From contig JAYFOQ010000002.1 of NCBI GenBank assembly GCA_034932485.1, positions 62,001 through 126,000 on the forward strand: DNA of 64,000 nucleotides. The letters run 5' to 3'. A program made the translations under genes and the position numbers. The stretch comes from Gordonibacter sp034932485. GTDB lineage: Bacteria; Actinomycetota; Coriobacteriia; Coriobacteriales; Eggerthellaceae. The notes beneath the pieces were generated by a model. It saw nothing but the letters and a program-made list of their open reading frames with translations. It had not been told where the DNA came from and made no database searches. Positions 52,055 through 60,289 of the stretch are shown here, in pieces (within the stretch, counting starts at the first letter, position 1; each line of letters begins with the position of its first letter).

Positions 52055-53278
52055 CTAAGCAACGCTCCCAGCAGCAACTTGGTCAGCACCTTCCGAAGAA
52101 GCCTTTTTTGCACAATCGTGCCTGAGTAGTTTTTGCGACAGTACCATAAAAGCCAGCACACCGAGGGAGACAACACCCACAACCACAACAATCTCTACCC
52201 CTGTGGGTGCATAGGAACTTACAACAGACCACACATCAGTTCCCGCTGCATGCACCGCCGACGAAGAACCCCCGATGACACCAGGAGCGCCCGCCACATT
52301 GGCCTCAACAAATGAAGTAAGCAGCAGCCAAACGCGCTTACAGAATACACCGAGTACCACACATACACTCGCCGCCGCAACCAATCCCATACGTGCACGG
52401 TTCTTGGCAAACACCAGAATAACAAAGGGAATAAGTACCCCTACAATAATTTCGAACCAAAAAAATGGAGCGGTTGCACCGGTAACCATAATTGCCAAGG
52501 TTTCAGCACCTGCGGCACCCGGATAGGCCATAGTGAGCACTTCGCACCCCACAAGAAATCCGTCGATAGCAACACATACCGCCAGCAAGCCAGCAAGATT
52601 AGACAACAGCTTTTTGTCGGTCTTGAACACATTCGCCTTGTTTAGCCCCATGAGTGAAAGTAGCAGCAACGCCAAACCCGAATCCATAGCTGACACCACG
52701 AACAGCGGAGCCATGATGGCCGAATACCAACCTTCGCGCGCCATCTCCAAGCCAAAGATCCAGGCCGTAACGGAGTGAACAAGAATGGCGATGGGTAACG
52801 CAAAGCGCGATACAATAGCAACCTTGTTCGATGCCCCTTCCTTTTTAGAGGTCATGAACATCAAGTACACAATGTTAACGACCAGGTAGAGCGTGATAAC
52901 GCAAATATCCCAGAACAACGGCGACGAGGGATTGGGCGATACCATAATCTGCCATACTCGCTGAATACCACCAAGGTCGATAAGCACAAACATACCTGCC
53001 AAACAAATGCACACGGTAGATAAAATAACCGCAGGCAGTGCCACCTTCTTATACTCGGCCACGTGGAAAATTGAAGCCGAAGATGCCACGATAAGACCGC
53101 CCGCCGAGAGACCAACAAAGAACATGAAGCAGGTGATGTACAAGCCCCACGACGTGCCATTATTCATGCCCGTCACACCAAGGCCGTTCATGAGTTGATA
53201 GATCCAAGCCGCAACACCCGCCAGCGTCAACACGCCAAGCACACCTGCAGCTGCTTTAAATTTCACTGAAGTTCCCAT
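52055..53278 (-). CDS. NrfD/DmsC-family quinol-oxidising membrane subunit
   Basis: A 407-residue membrane protein with about ten helices, starting MGTSVKFKAAAGVLGVLTLAGVAAWIYQLMNG and containing the conserved WGLYITCFMFFVGLSAGGLIVAS segment. It anchors the FeS subunit and takes electrons from menaquinol. ATG at 53278 with AAGGAGG. It has a close paralogue at 62482-63708. It is third in the operon, 13 bases after the FeS gene. Confidence 0.92.
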   Translation of the reverse strand: MGTSVKFKAAAGVLGVLTLAGVAAWIYQLMNGLGVTGMNNGTSWGLYITCFMFFVGLSAGGLIVASSASIFHVAEYKKVALPAVILSTVCICLAGMFVLIDLGGIQRVWQIMVSPNPSSPLFWDICVITLYLVVNIVYLMFMTSKKEGASNKVAIVSRFALPIAILVHSVTAWIFGLEMAREGWYSAIMAPLFVVSAMDSGLALLLLSLMGLNKANVFKTDKKLLSNLAGLLAVCVAIDGFLVGCEVLTMAYPGAAGAETLAIMVTGATAPFFWFEIIVGVLIPFVILVFAKNRARMGLVAAASVCVVLGVFCKRVWLLLTSFVEANVAGAPGVIGGSSSAVHAAGTDVWSVVSSYAPTGVEIVVVVGVVSLGVLAFMVLSQKLLRHDCAKKASSEGADQVAAGSVA

Positions 53279-53291
53279 CAAGAGCACCTCC

Positions 53292-53909
53292 TTAGTTAAA
53301 GTAACGGACTTGAGGACGGGTACCTTGCTCCTCCAGCAGCACGCCAGCTTTACGACTCATAACCAGCTGAGATATCTCACTGTTGGGATCGTCGAGGTCG
53401 CCAAAAGTACGCGCCTTAGAAAGGCAGCACTTTACGCACATAGGCTCATCACCTCGATCGGTACGCTCCTTGCATAACGTGCACTTCTCCACCACGCCTT
53501 TCGAGCGTACCGGAACATCCTTGTCACCGTAATTAAATTCTGGATCGCGTATCGGATCATTCCAGTTGAATACACGTGCATTGTACGGGCAAGCCGCCAT
53601 GCACATACGGCATCCGATGCACTTGTCGTAAGCAATTTCAACACGACCTTTGTCATCCTTAAAAGTAGCGCCCGTTGGACATACTCTTTGGCACGCCGGA
53701 TTTTCGCAATGCTGACAAGCAACCGGAAGATAAGAACGAGTAAGGTTGGGATACGTGCCCAGCGCATCAATTTCTGAGTCACACCCCTCCACCAGGATTC
53801 TGTTCCAAACCATGCCCATGGGTACGTTGTTTTGCATTTTGCAGGCCATCGCACACGTGTTACAACCTGTACAACGACCCAGATCGATAGCAATACCAAG
53901 CTTTGTCAT
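53292..53909 (-). CDS. DmsB-like four-cluster ferredoxin subunit
   Basis: A 205-residue electron-transfer subunit. Four cysteine groups for 4Fe-4S clusters are visible: CTGCNTCAMACKMQNNVP, CQHCENPACQRVCPTGA, CIGCRMCMAACPYNARVFNW and CTLCKERTDRGDEPMCVKCC. It connects the NrfD quinol site to the molybdopterin subunit outside the membrane. The ATG at 53909 has AAGGGGG, placed at the very end of the extended dmsA frame. Confidence 0.95.
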   Translation of the reverse strand: MTKLGIAIDLGRCTGCNTCAMACKMQNNVPMGMVWNRILVEGCDSEIDALGTYPNLTRSYLPVACQHCENPACQRVCPTGATFKDDKGRVEIAYDKCIGCRMCMAACPYNARVFNWNDPIRDPEFNYGDKDVPVRSKGVVEKCTLCKERTDRGDEPMCVKCCLSKARTFGDLDDPNSEISQLVMSRKAGVLLEEQGTRPQVRYFN

Positions 53910-53918
53910 GAATCCCCC

Positions 53919-53987
53919 TTACGCTTTCTTCACTTCAACAAGCGAATCGTTGAACCCGGTCACGCGGCCATTAATAAGCACTTGTCA
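53919..53987 (-). other. in-frame extension beyond the dmsA-like UGA
   Basis: After the UGA at 53985-53987 the reading frame stays open for 21 codons, ending DSLVEVKKA then TAA. Many DMSO-reductase-family proteins end in a similar (C/S)LVEVEK sequence. The next codon after UGA is CAA, so the context UGA-C is one known to be leaky in some organisms. The extended frame ends only 9 bases before the FeS-subunit start, the spacing of a tight operon. Could be a readthrough product, recoded codon or recent nonsense mutation. Confidence 0.75.
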
Positions 53988-56333
53988 ACGAGGCGTCACG
54001 TAATCATTTGTTACGTTTTGAACAATGCCATCGGTCATGTACTTTTTCCACAAACCCTCAACGACTGTCGTAACACCAGGTCGCACCGCATTGGTCAAAA
54101 CGCATTCACACGAAAAGGAACCGCGATCGTTAAACACCACAACGGTGTCGCCTGAGGAAAGCCCGCGTGCTGCGGCATCAACGGGGTTTATTTCCAGCTG
54201 AGATTCGGTGTATTGTTGAATCCACGTTGCATCGTTGAACATACCGTGAATGTGGTACTTCGTACGCCTTTGGAGCATCGTTAGCGGGTAGGTATCGCGC
54301 AGAGGATTGTCTGCGTAAGCCTCATTCGGCTCTTCCCACGTAGGCAGCGCCTGATCAAAATTGACAAGATTTTCGTAGTACAGATCAATCCTACCGGAAG
54401 CTGTCTTAAAAGTATGGTTTTCGTAGCTTCGAGCAATGTCAGCTTGGTTGTTGAGCGCGACCAAACCCTGACCTTCTACAAGCTGCTCAAGCGTTATACC
54501 TTTAACGGCATCATCTTTGGTGTTCTGCAGCTGATAGCGTGCAACTTCCTCCAAGCTTTTCGGCATAACACTTTCGTGGCCCAAGCGCTTTGCGAACTCC
54601 GTCTCAATCCAGAAGTCGGAATGCGATTGGAACAACGGATCGAGAACCTTCATTTGAAGCATCGCGTGACCGCGGAAAGCACGCAGATATCCAATTTCTT
54701 CTTCAGTTTCAAAGTGCGTACAGACCGGCAATACAATATCCGCCCAGTCAACATCGGTCGTGTGATAAACTTCCTGAACGACAAGAAAATCGAGAGAGCG
54801 AATCCACTCATTGGTTCGTTCCTGGTTACCTGCATGCTGCGTCAAGCCCATTCCCGTTACGTGCATCCAATGAATACCGCCGGTGTCGTCACGGTAGTCC
54901 GAGCAAGTTTTCGGTGTAGGTGTAGTTTTAAACTCAGTCGGAAGCGGCCAAGAGGGAAGCGAACCTGCACCAAATATCTTCTGGTACGCATTAACGTAAG
55001 CACCCGCACCTCTGCCCGGGACATCACTGCCAAAACTACCTACGAGACTGGCCAAAATAACAGCTGAATGTCCCGACACATCTGAGTTCACAAACTTCTC
55101 GCCGCCGCCAAAACCAAAGGACAAGATGGATGGCCCGTCGCAGGCATATTTTTTGGTAATTTCCAGCAGCGTATCTTCTTTAATACCCGTTTTCTCCGCA
55201 GCCCAAGCCGACGTATAGGGCTTTTGCGTGGCACAGAGCTGAGTAAACACCGTCTGATACGTCTCACCCTCAAACGTCACCGTCGCGTCGAGCTTTGGTG
55301 TTACTCCTTCGGTGTTGTATGCCACAACGTCACCTGAGACAGCATCGAGCACCATAAAGGGGTTTTCCGACCCGGATTGCTTCGGATCACTTGCCGGGCT
55401 GCGCCGCAGCATCGTGCCATCCGACTCCTTCACTAGGAAGGGCATGCTGGTAAACTGCTCCAAATACGACTTGTCGTACCATGCGTTGTCAAGAATGACC
55501 GAAATCATTCCCAAATAAAGCGCCGCATCGGTTCCTGGAATAATAGGAATCCAACGCGAACTTTTGGCTGCCGTAGTGCAGTAGTTTGGGTCGATGGTGA
55601 TAATTTCTGCGCCCGCCTCTTTCGCCTCATAGAAATAGCGAGCGGTAACCATGCAGGTTTCCAGCGGATTGCACCCTACGTTAAGAATAGTTTTGGCATT
55701 CTTCCAGTCTTTAATTTCGTTGGAAGAAGCACCTTGTTTACCCGATTCTGCAAGAGCAGGCGAGAAGCCATTACCGTACCCGCGATCGATACCCGCCGTC
55801 GGGGTAACCTGACCGCCAATGTACTTGTTCATATTCACCTGCAACCCATCAACAGCAGGTGCCGTGCACACACCAGTAGGACCGTATTTATCCAAGGCCT
55901 TACGGTATTCCTCAACCATCGTATCAAGTGCTTCGTCCCACGTTATTTCAACAAATTTACCTTCACCGCGCTCGCCCACGCGCTTCAAGGGCACCTGCAA
56001 TCGCTCGGTGCTATATACATGCTGAATTTCCGAAATACCCTTGAGACAGATGGTTTCATTGCGCTTATCAGGCCAATCGTTAGGCTCAATGAGCGCAAGA
56101 CGACCATCGCGTACCGTACATTTCAGATGGCAATGGCACTGACAATGGCGCTGGTGAAACGTATAGCCATAGGTATCTTCAGAACTCGCTTGGGCCGTCG
56201 CTGGCACAAGCCAACCACCGGGCGTAAGCATATCAGCAGCACCTGCCAAACCCAGTGCGCCTGCCGCAACACCGGAAGCTTTCAAGAAGCCTCTGCGCGA
56301 AATACTACCGCGCCCCTTATCGTATCCTGACAT
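53985..56333 (-). CDS. DmsA-like molybdopterin oxidoreductase with in-frame UGA near its end
   Basis: A 782-residue Tat-exported catalytic subunit. The twin-arginine signal (SISRRGFLKASGVAAGALGLAG) is followed by an unusual cysteine cluster (CQCHCHLKC...ICLKG, about 54-97) for one 4Fe-4S cluster, then the molybdopterin domains, including GWNP-type VGCNPLETC and a C-terminal dinucleotide-binding domain ending NDYVTPR. Directly after comes TGA, and the same frame continues for 21 sense codons (QVLINGRVTGF..., to TAA at 53919), resembling the usual final segment of the family. The stop therefore looks premature. Substrate unknown. Start ATG at 56333 has GAGGAGG. Confidence 0.9.
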   Translation of the reverse strand: MSGYDKGRGSISRRGFLKASGVAAGALGLAGAADMLTPGGWLVPATAQASSEDTYGYTFHQRHCQCHCHLKCTVRDGRLALIEPNDWPDKRNETICLKGISEIQHVYSTERLQVPLKRVGERGEGKFVEITWDEALDTMVEEYRKALDKYGPTGVCTAPAVDGLQVNMNKYIGGQVTPTAGIDRGYGNGFSPALAESGKQGASSNEIKDWKNAKTILNVGCNPLETCMVTARYFYEAKEAGAEIITIDPNYCTTAAKSSRWIPIIPGTDAALYLGMISVILDNAWYDKSYLEQFTSMPFLVKESDGTMLRRSPASDPKQSGSENPFMVLDAVSGDVVAYNTEGVTPKLDATVTFEGETYQTVFTQLCATQKPYTSAWAAEKTGIKEDTLLEITKKYACDGPSILSFGFGGGEKFVNSDVSGHSAVILASLVGSFGSDVPGRGAGAYVNAYQKIFGAGSLPSWPLPTEFKTTPTPKTCSDYRDDTGGIHWMHVTGMGLTQHAGNQERTNEWIRSLDFLVVQEVYHTTDVDWADIVLPVCTHFETEEEIGYLRAFRGHAMLQMKVLDPLFQSHSDFWIETEFAKRLGHESVMPKSLEEVARYQLQNTKDDAVKGITLEQLVEGQGLVALNNQADIARSYENHTFKTASGRIDLYYENLVNFDQALPTWEEPNEAYADNPLRDTYPLTMLQRRTKYHIHGMFNDATWIQQYTESQLEINPVDAAARGLSSGDTVVVFNDRGSFSCECVLTNAVRPGVTTVVEGLWKKYMTDGIVQNVTNDYVTPR

Positions 56334-56779
56334 TTCTCCTCCTCAAAGATCGCGCGGAACGTCTTCTCGTGAACGGCGATGTTTAACATAAATCGCAACA
56401 AAGTACCGAATACACCCCTCGCAACTATGGCAGTCGCCAAGCAACGGTATGACCCATTCCTTTTGCTCCATAGTGTCAAAAAGATATACGCCCTCGCGAA
56501 AACGTTCCCTATCGATATCTCCGAGAATCGGCCGATTCTTCTGGTTGCACTATACAAAATTATCCTATGACAATCAATAATTGTCATAGGATAATTTTGT
56601 ATAGTATTATTCTAGTTTTGGATAATGCACATTAATTTATAGAACCTATCTATACCCAGAAAGCCTTTCAAAACCTTCGATGAGTTACTTTTTTAGGAAA
56701 TTACCTACCTAAAGGCAAACAGAGAAAACGTTATACCCCTTTAGTAATCGCGCCACAGCACAAAAAGCTACTATACTTG
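56334..56779 (-). promoter_or_regulatory. regulatory region upstream of the dmsABC-type operon
   Basis: A 446-base gap, AT-rich from about 56540, holding the long inverted repeat listed separately. No gene is supported; a short minus-strand frame (56282-56587) crosses the repeat and is not protein-like. The region must contain the operon promoter, but I could not place its hexamers with confidence. Confidence 0.6.
56549..56605. repeat. 57-base inverted repeat with Crp/Fnr-like half sites
   Basis: Two 26-base arms (56549-56574 and 56580-56605) are exact reverse complements separated by 5 bases. Each arm contains a TTGTC-N4-GATAA pattern (56581-56594, and its complement at 56560-56573), similar in shape to Crp/Fnr-family sites. 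The two sites have centres 21 bases apart, two helical turns. Confidence 0.85.
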
Positions 56780-57781
56780 CTATTTTCCCATACCACCGAG
56801 TACATCCTTTGCATGGTCGCCCAGCACATCGCCAAATCCTTCGCTAAACGAACTAGGAACCACGACCGTACCGCCCGTTTCGCGTACGCTTTCGTAAAGA
56901 AGATGCATCGAGCGCAAGCGCAACGCAGCATCATTTTTCGAGTAGGCATCACCCATCTCGCCCATCATCTCGCAGATATCCTGCTCAGCCTCCATAAGAA
57001 TAATACGAGCCTTCTTACGCTGCTCAGCCTGAGCCTCGAGAGACATTACCTCTTGCAATTCTTTAGGAAGCAAAATGTCGCGCACCTCAACCGAAAGGAT
57101 AGTAATGCCCCACTGAGCCACCTTCTCTTCAAGTACCCGCTTAAGCTCGCGATCAAGCTGTTCGCGTCGAATTGCCACCTCAGCCACACCTGCACGACCA
57201 ATAGCATCGCGCAACGCCGTCTGCGCCGCTAGCTCCACAGCACGCGTAAAATCGCCTACTTCGGTGCAAGCTGCCTTAGCATCCCACACCATCCAAAACA
57301 GCACGGCATTGACATTGAGAGGAACCAGGTCGGCCGTAAGTGTTTCCTCGGCACCAAACGTTGTGGCGCGTACACGGCCATCCACACGCATGGTGTTCTG
57401 CTCAATAACGGGCATAGTCCAAAACAGGCCCGGCCCCGACACACGATTAAATTTGCCGAAACGCAGCACCACAACTTTCTCCCACTGCTGAGCAATGTGA
57501 ATAGACATCGTCGCCAAAGCAGCCACCATCGAAGCCACGATAACCGCAATCAAGCCAACACTTCCCTTAATGGCAGCTATAATGCCTAAAACCACACCCA
57601 ACGACACCGCAAATACCACCACAGAAAAGAGGAGAACGCCAGCGCTCGAAGCACGTTCTCCCATTATCTCGGTTCTGACATCGGGTACGACAGACCAGCC
57701 AGACGACCTCCAAGCCTTCTTGGAAATCCTCCTCGACGAATCGCCACCAAACATTTCCGCCCCGTTATATCTTTTCTCCAT
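56780..57781 (-). CDS. slipin / Band-7 (SPFH) domain membrane protein
   Basis: A 333-residue stomatin-like protein. Two N-terminal hydrophobic segments (VLLFSVVVFAVSLGVVLGIIAAI and GLIAVIVASMVAALATMSIHI) precede the SPFH domain (EKVVVLRFGKFNRVSGPGLFWTMPVIEQ, about 100-127; TQTALRDAIGR-like AAQTALRDAIGRAGVAEV). A coiled-coil helix follows (EAQAEQRKKARIILMEAEQD). It forms membrane scaffolds; no NfeD partner is nearby. Its ATG lies 5 bases after the GntR gene stop. Confidence 0.9.
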   Translation of the reverse strand: MEKRYNGAEMFGGDSSRRISKKAWRSSGWSVVPDVRTEIMGERASSAGVLLFSVVVFAVSLGVVLGIIAAIKGSVGLIAVIVASMVAALATMSIHIAQQWEKVVVLRFGKFNRVSGPGLFWTMPVIEQNTMRVDGRVRATTFGAEETLTADLVPLNVNAVLFWMVWDAKAACTEVGDFTRAVELAAQTALRDAIGRAGVAEVAIRREQLDRELKRVLEEKVAQWGITILSVEVRDILLPKELQEVMSLEAQAEQRKKARIILMEAEQDICEMMGEMGDAYSKNDAALRLRSMHLLYESVRETGGTVVVPSSFSEGFGDVLGDHAKDVLGGMGK

Positions 57782-57786
57782 ACGCT

Positions 57787-58278
57787 CTACGCTCCTGCCT
57801 GCGCTCTTCGAGCCTTCGCGCCCACCTCGATCGTGAGAATGCGACCCGTACCGTCATCATTTTTTTCGGCGTCTTTGCCTTCTGCCTTCTTTATTTGTCT
57901 GATCTTCAACTCTAAACACTTCTGTACGTCGTCAAGCGACATCCCCAAATCTCGGCAGGCAGCCACGCAGTCACCCATAATGACATCGACCTCCTGGGCA
58001 TAATCGGTATCCATCTCGGCATCAAGATCGCGCACAAATACCCCTCGACCGCGTGTCGATTCCAAATAGCCGTCAGTTACTAAGCTGAGGTATGCCTTGT
58101 TTACCGTGTTGTAGTTGATGGAAATATCCGAAGCAAGACCGCGTACCGTGGGAAGTTGATCACCCGGCTTGAAATAACCAGAGTTAATAAGGTATATAAG
58201 GCGCTGGCGCAACTGCACCCAAAGGGGTACGTCGGTGGTCGTATCAACTTCGAACGGGAACGTCGTTGTGTTTGTCAT
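57787..58278 (-). CDS. GntR-family regulator, YtrA-like subfamily
   Basis: A 163-residue protein with an N-terminal winged helix (PLWVQLRQRLIYLINSGYFKPGDQLPTVRGLASDISINYNTVNKAYLSLVTDGYLESTRGRGVFV, about 16-80) and a short helical C-terminus typical of the YtrA subfamily, without a ligand-binding sugar or fatty-acid domain. The start is the ATG at 58278 (MTNTTTFPF), with AGGAAGG somewhat far upstream; a longer frame to 58416 overlaps the NrfD gene and is not protein-like. YtrA-type regulators often sit with membrane-protein genes, as here. Confidence 0.88.
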   Translation of the reverse strand: MTNTTTFPFEVDTTTDVPLWVQLRQRLIYLINSGYFKPGDQLPTVRGLASDISINYNTVNKAYLSLVTDGYLESTRGRGVFVRDLDAEMDTDYAQEVDVIMGDCVAACRDLGMSLDDVQKCLELKIRQIKKAEGKDAEKNDDGTGRILTIEVGAKARRAQAGA

Positions 58279-58295
58279 TTTTTTTCGACACCTTC

Positions 58296-59231
58296 CTATC
58301 CTCCGAACGCAAGTAGCGGGTGCACACCCGCCTGCACAATGCAGAAACGCATGATAAAACCACCTATCAATACACTTGCAGCAGCAACGACCGCAACACC
58401 AGGCAGAGAACGACAAGAACGCGCTAGTAGCACATCAAGCACGAGAGGAACCACAAGGCCCAGCAGAACAAATCCACTCCAAAAAAGCCATGCTTGTTCG
58501 CCATTAAGCAGCATCACCACGGACTCAGATGCCGCAGAGTCAGTCGCCGTAAGCGCACCACCCGGTGCCACCACTGCACCAAGCGTCATCACCAAAAGCA
58601 CGATTATCTCCAACACGACAACGACGGCATCGGCTGCGGCCAATCGTCGCAACGTCGTAATAAAGCAATGCGAGGCTCCAGCAAACTGAGCAACTCCCAA
58701 TACACCGGCAAATCCACATGACACGGCCGATAGCACAAATAATAGAGGCAACCACCAGGAGGCCCACAGTGGCACCGCCGGAAGACTATAAAGCAGCAAG
58801 CCCGTATACGTCGCCGTAATCAGCGCTGCAAGAGCTGCGCAACCTTGAACCGCACGCATTGTCCCCATTTTCCGCATCCGACAGCTTTGCCACATCAGCG
58901 CAAGCGTCATCGACAAAAGCAGGCACACCCCAAGCGCCCATGCGCCTACAGTAAGAAATGACAAGGTCGGTCGAATAAACAACAACAGGGCTCGATCAAC
59001 TCCGCCAGCATCGGCAAGTAGGCATAAAATCCCAAGACACAGCAGAGCAAATGACATCATGTAGCCCGGCACGAACAGTGCACGGTACGAAGCGGCAACA
59101 ACGTCAAATGCCCCATTGGTACCAGGTGCTCTTTCTCGTGGGACAAACAAGCCCAATAACGACAGAACTAGACACGCACCAGCGCCCGTACCGCCAAGAA
59201 ACAGATAGCCAACGACAAGATCGCTGAACAC
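58296..59231 (-). CDS. NrfD-family membrane protein without its partner subunits
   Basis: A 311-residue protein with about nine membrane helices. It starts FSDLVVGYLFLGGTGAGACLVLSLLGL after the GTG at 59231, chosen because AAAGGGGAG lies at a good distance and this is the usual NrfD beginning. A longer frame reaches 59336. It ends GGFIMRFCIVQAGVHPL, also NrfD-like. No FeS or molybdopterin subunit gene adjoins it. It lies 17 bases upstream of the GntR gene and probably shares its transcript with GntR and slipin. Confidence 0.82.
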   Translation of the reverse strand: MFSDLVVGYLFLGGTGAGACLVLSLLGLFVPRERAPGTNGAFDVVAASYRALFVPGYMMSFALLCLGILCLLADAGGVDRALLLFIRPTLSFLTVGAWALGVCLLLSMTLALMWQSCRMRKMGTMRAVQGCAALAALITATYTGLLLYSLPAVPLWASWWLPLLFVLSAVSCGFAGVLGVAQFAGASHCFITTLRRLAAADAVVVVLEIIVLLVMTLGAVVAPGGALTATDSAASESVVMLLNGEQAWLFWSGFVLLGLVVPLVLDVLLARSCRSLPGVAVVAAASVLIGGFIMRFCIVQAGVHPLLAFGG

Positions 59232-59280
59232 GCGCCTGCTCCCCTTTCCCACTTTACATGGATACCGCACAAAGCTCTGA

Positions 59281-59296
59281 TAATCATATGATAATT
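59281..59296. promoter_or_regulatory. motif shared with the dmsA upstream repeat
   Basis: TAATCATATGATAATT contains TCATATGATAATT, which differs at one of 13 bases from TCATAGGATAATT at 56585-56597 inside the inverted repeat. It also fits a TNNTC-N4-GATAA Crp/Fnr-like form. It lies 50 bases before the chosen start of the orphan nrfD gene. Confidence 0.5.
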
Positions 59297-59463
59297 CTAG
59301 TCGCACTATGGGTATCTGGCAAGCAATCAGATCCAAAGGGGCTTACACTTTCGATGAGTAAATGAGTAATACACGAATCTACAACGAACTGGTATGATAA
59401 TGGTCAACGAGCAAAAGGCGCTATGAACGCTATTCCAACGCCTCCGACAGAGAAAGGGTGTCC

Positions 59464-60261
59464 GTGAATAAAAAGGTCACCGTGGCAGCAATAACCTGCG
59501 TCGTACTTCTGTCCTTACCCCTGTCCGGCTGTAGTACCGAAGCCGAGGAACCCAGCAATGCGTCTGCCGCAACTTCCAACTATACACCTACCAGCGCCGA
59601 CAAACTGAACGCTCTAGCCATAGGAGAAACCGCGGTCTGGAGAGATTACGAAGTTACCTTGAAGTCTATCGAGCGCGCAAACAACGTACTCACTGCGCAT
59701 ATCGAAGTAAAAGCTCACACTCTATCGAAAAATTTAAGTACCGGGTGCCTGCTTTCATTTGGCATGCCACCCACCGGCTCATCGTTTGACAACGATACCA
59801 TTAGCATACCGGCAAACGAAAGCGTATCAGGCACGCTTACTTTCGACGATCGCTATGAATCAACACGTTTATTTTGGAACGATGGCGCCACTGAAGCCAC
59901 CTGGCAGCTTGATTTAACACCTATACAATCAGACGAAAGTAAGAGCACCAGCGCCAAAACCCAAAGCAATACCCCCGCCAAAACTGTCGACTCCAAGACA
60001 GACCAATCCCAAAAACAAGCTATAGCCGCACTTGAAGCAGAGATGCCGTCACTGTTCACCAACAACACCGCCTACGAGTTCAAAAACGTCGATGTTACTA
60101 CCGCTACCGTAACACCCCACGAAGGTGGCGGCTATGAGTACACCAATACCGTCTCGATTATCGATAGCAATGGCAACCCCAGCACGGTAAACACCCGCCT
60201 AATCTGCGAAGCGAATGGCAACTGTATTTCAATGACCGTAAACGATACGCTGCTGTTTTAG
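59464..60261 (+). CDS. lipoprotein of unknown function (DUF4352/DUF5067-like)
   Basis: A 265-residue exported lipoprotein, one of only three clear plus-strand genes. The signal peptide (VTVAAITCVVLLSLPLSGCS) ends in a consensus lipobox. The N-terminal half reads like an immunoglobulin-fold DUF4352/DUF5067 domain (LAIGETAVWRDYEVTLKSIERANNVLTAHIEVKAH). A Thr/Ser/Gln-rich linker leads to a second small domain (YEFKNVDVTTATVTPHEGGGYEY). I prefer the GTG at 59464, since AAAGGG lies 5 bases upstream; GTG at 59458 is possible. Convergent with the radical SAM gene, 28 bases apart. Confidence 0.82.
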   Translation: MNKKVTVAAITCVVLLSLPLSGCSTEAEEPSNASAATSNYTPTSADKLNALAIGETAVWRDYEVTLKSIERANNVLTAHIEVKAHTLSKNLSTGCLLSFGMPPTGSSFDNDTISIPANESVSGTLTFDDRYESTRLFWNDGATEATWQLDLTPIQSDESKSTSAKTQSNTPAKTVDSKTDQSQKQAIAALEAEMPSLFTNNTAYEFKNVDVTTATVTPHEGGGYEYTNTVSIIDSNGNPSTVNTRLICEANGNCISMTVNDTLLF

Positions 60262-60289
60262 CGATACCCCATAGCCTCTTCAAAGGTAA

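Noticed and set aside
53985..53987. Selenocysteine at the dmsA-like UGA
   Set aside because: It is far from the metal-binding region and near the C-terminus; no hairpin of selenocysteine type was recognised just after it.
56282..56587. A 101-codon minus-strand frame across the inverted repeat
   Set aside because: It overlaps the dmsA start in another frame and its sequence is not protein-like.
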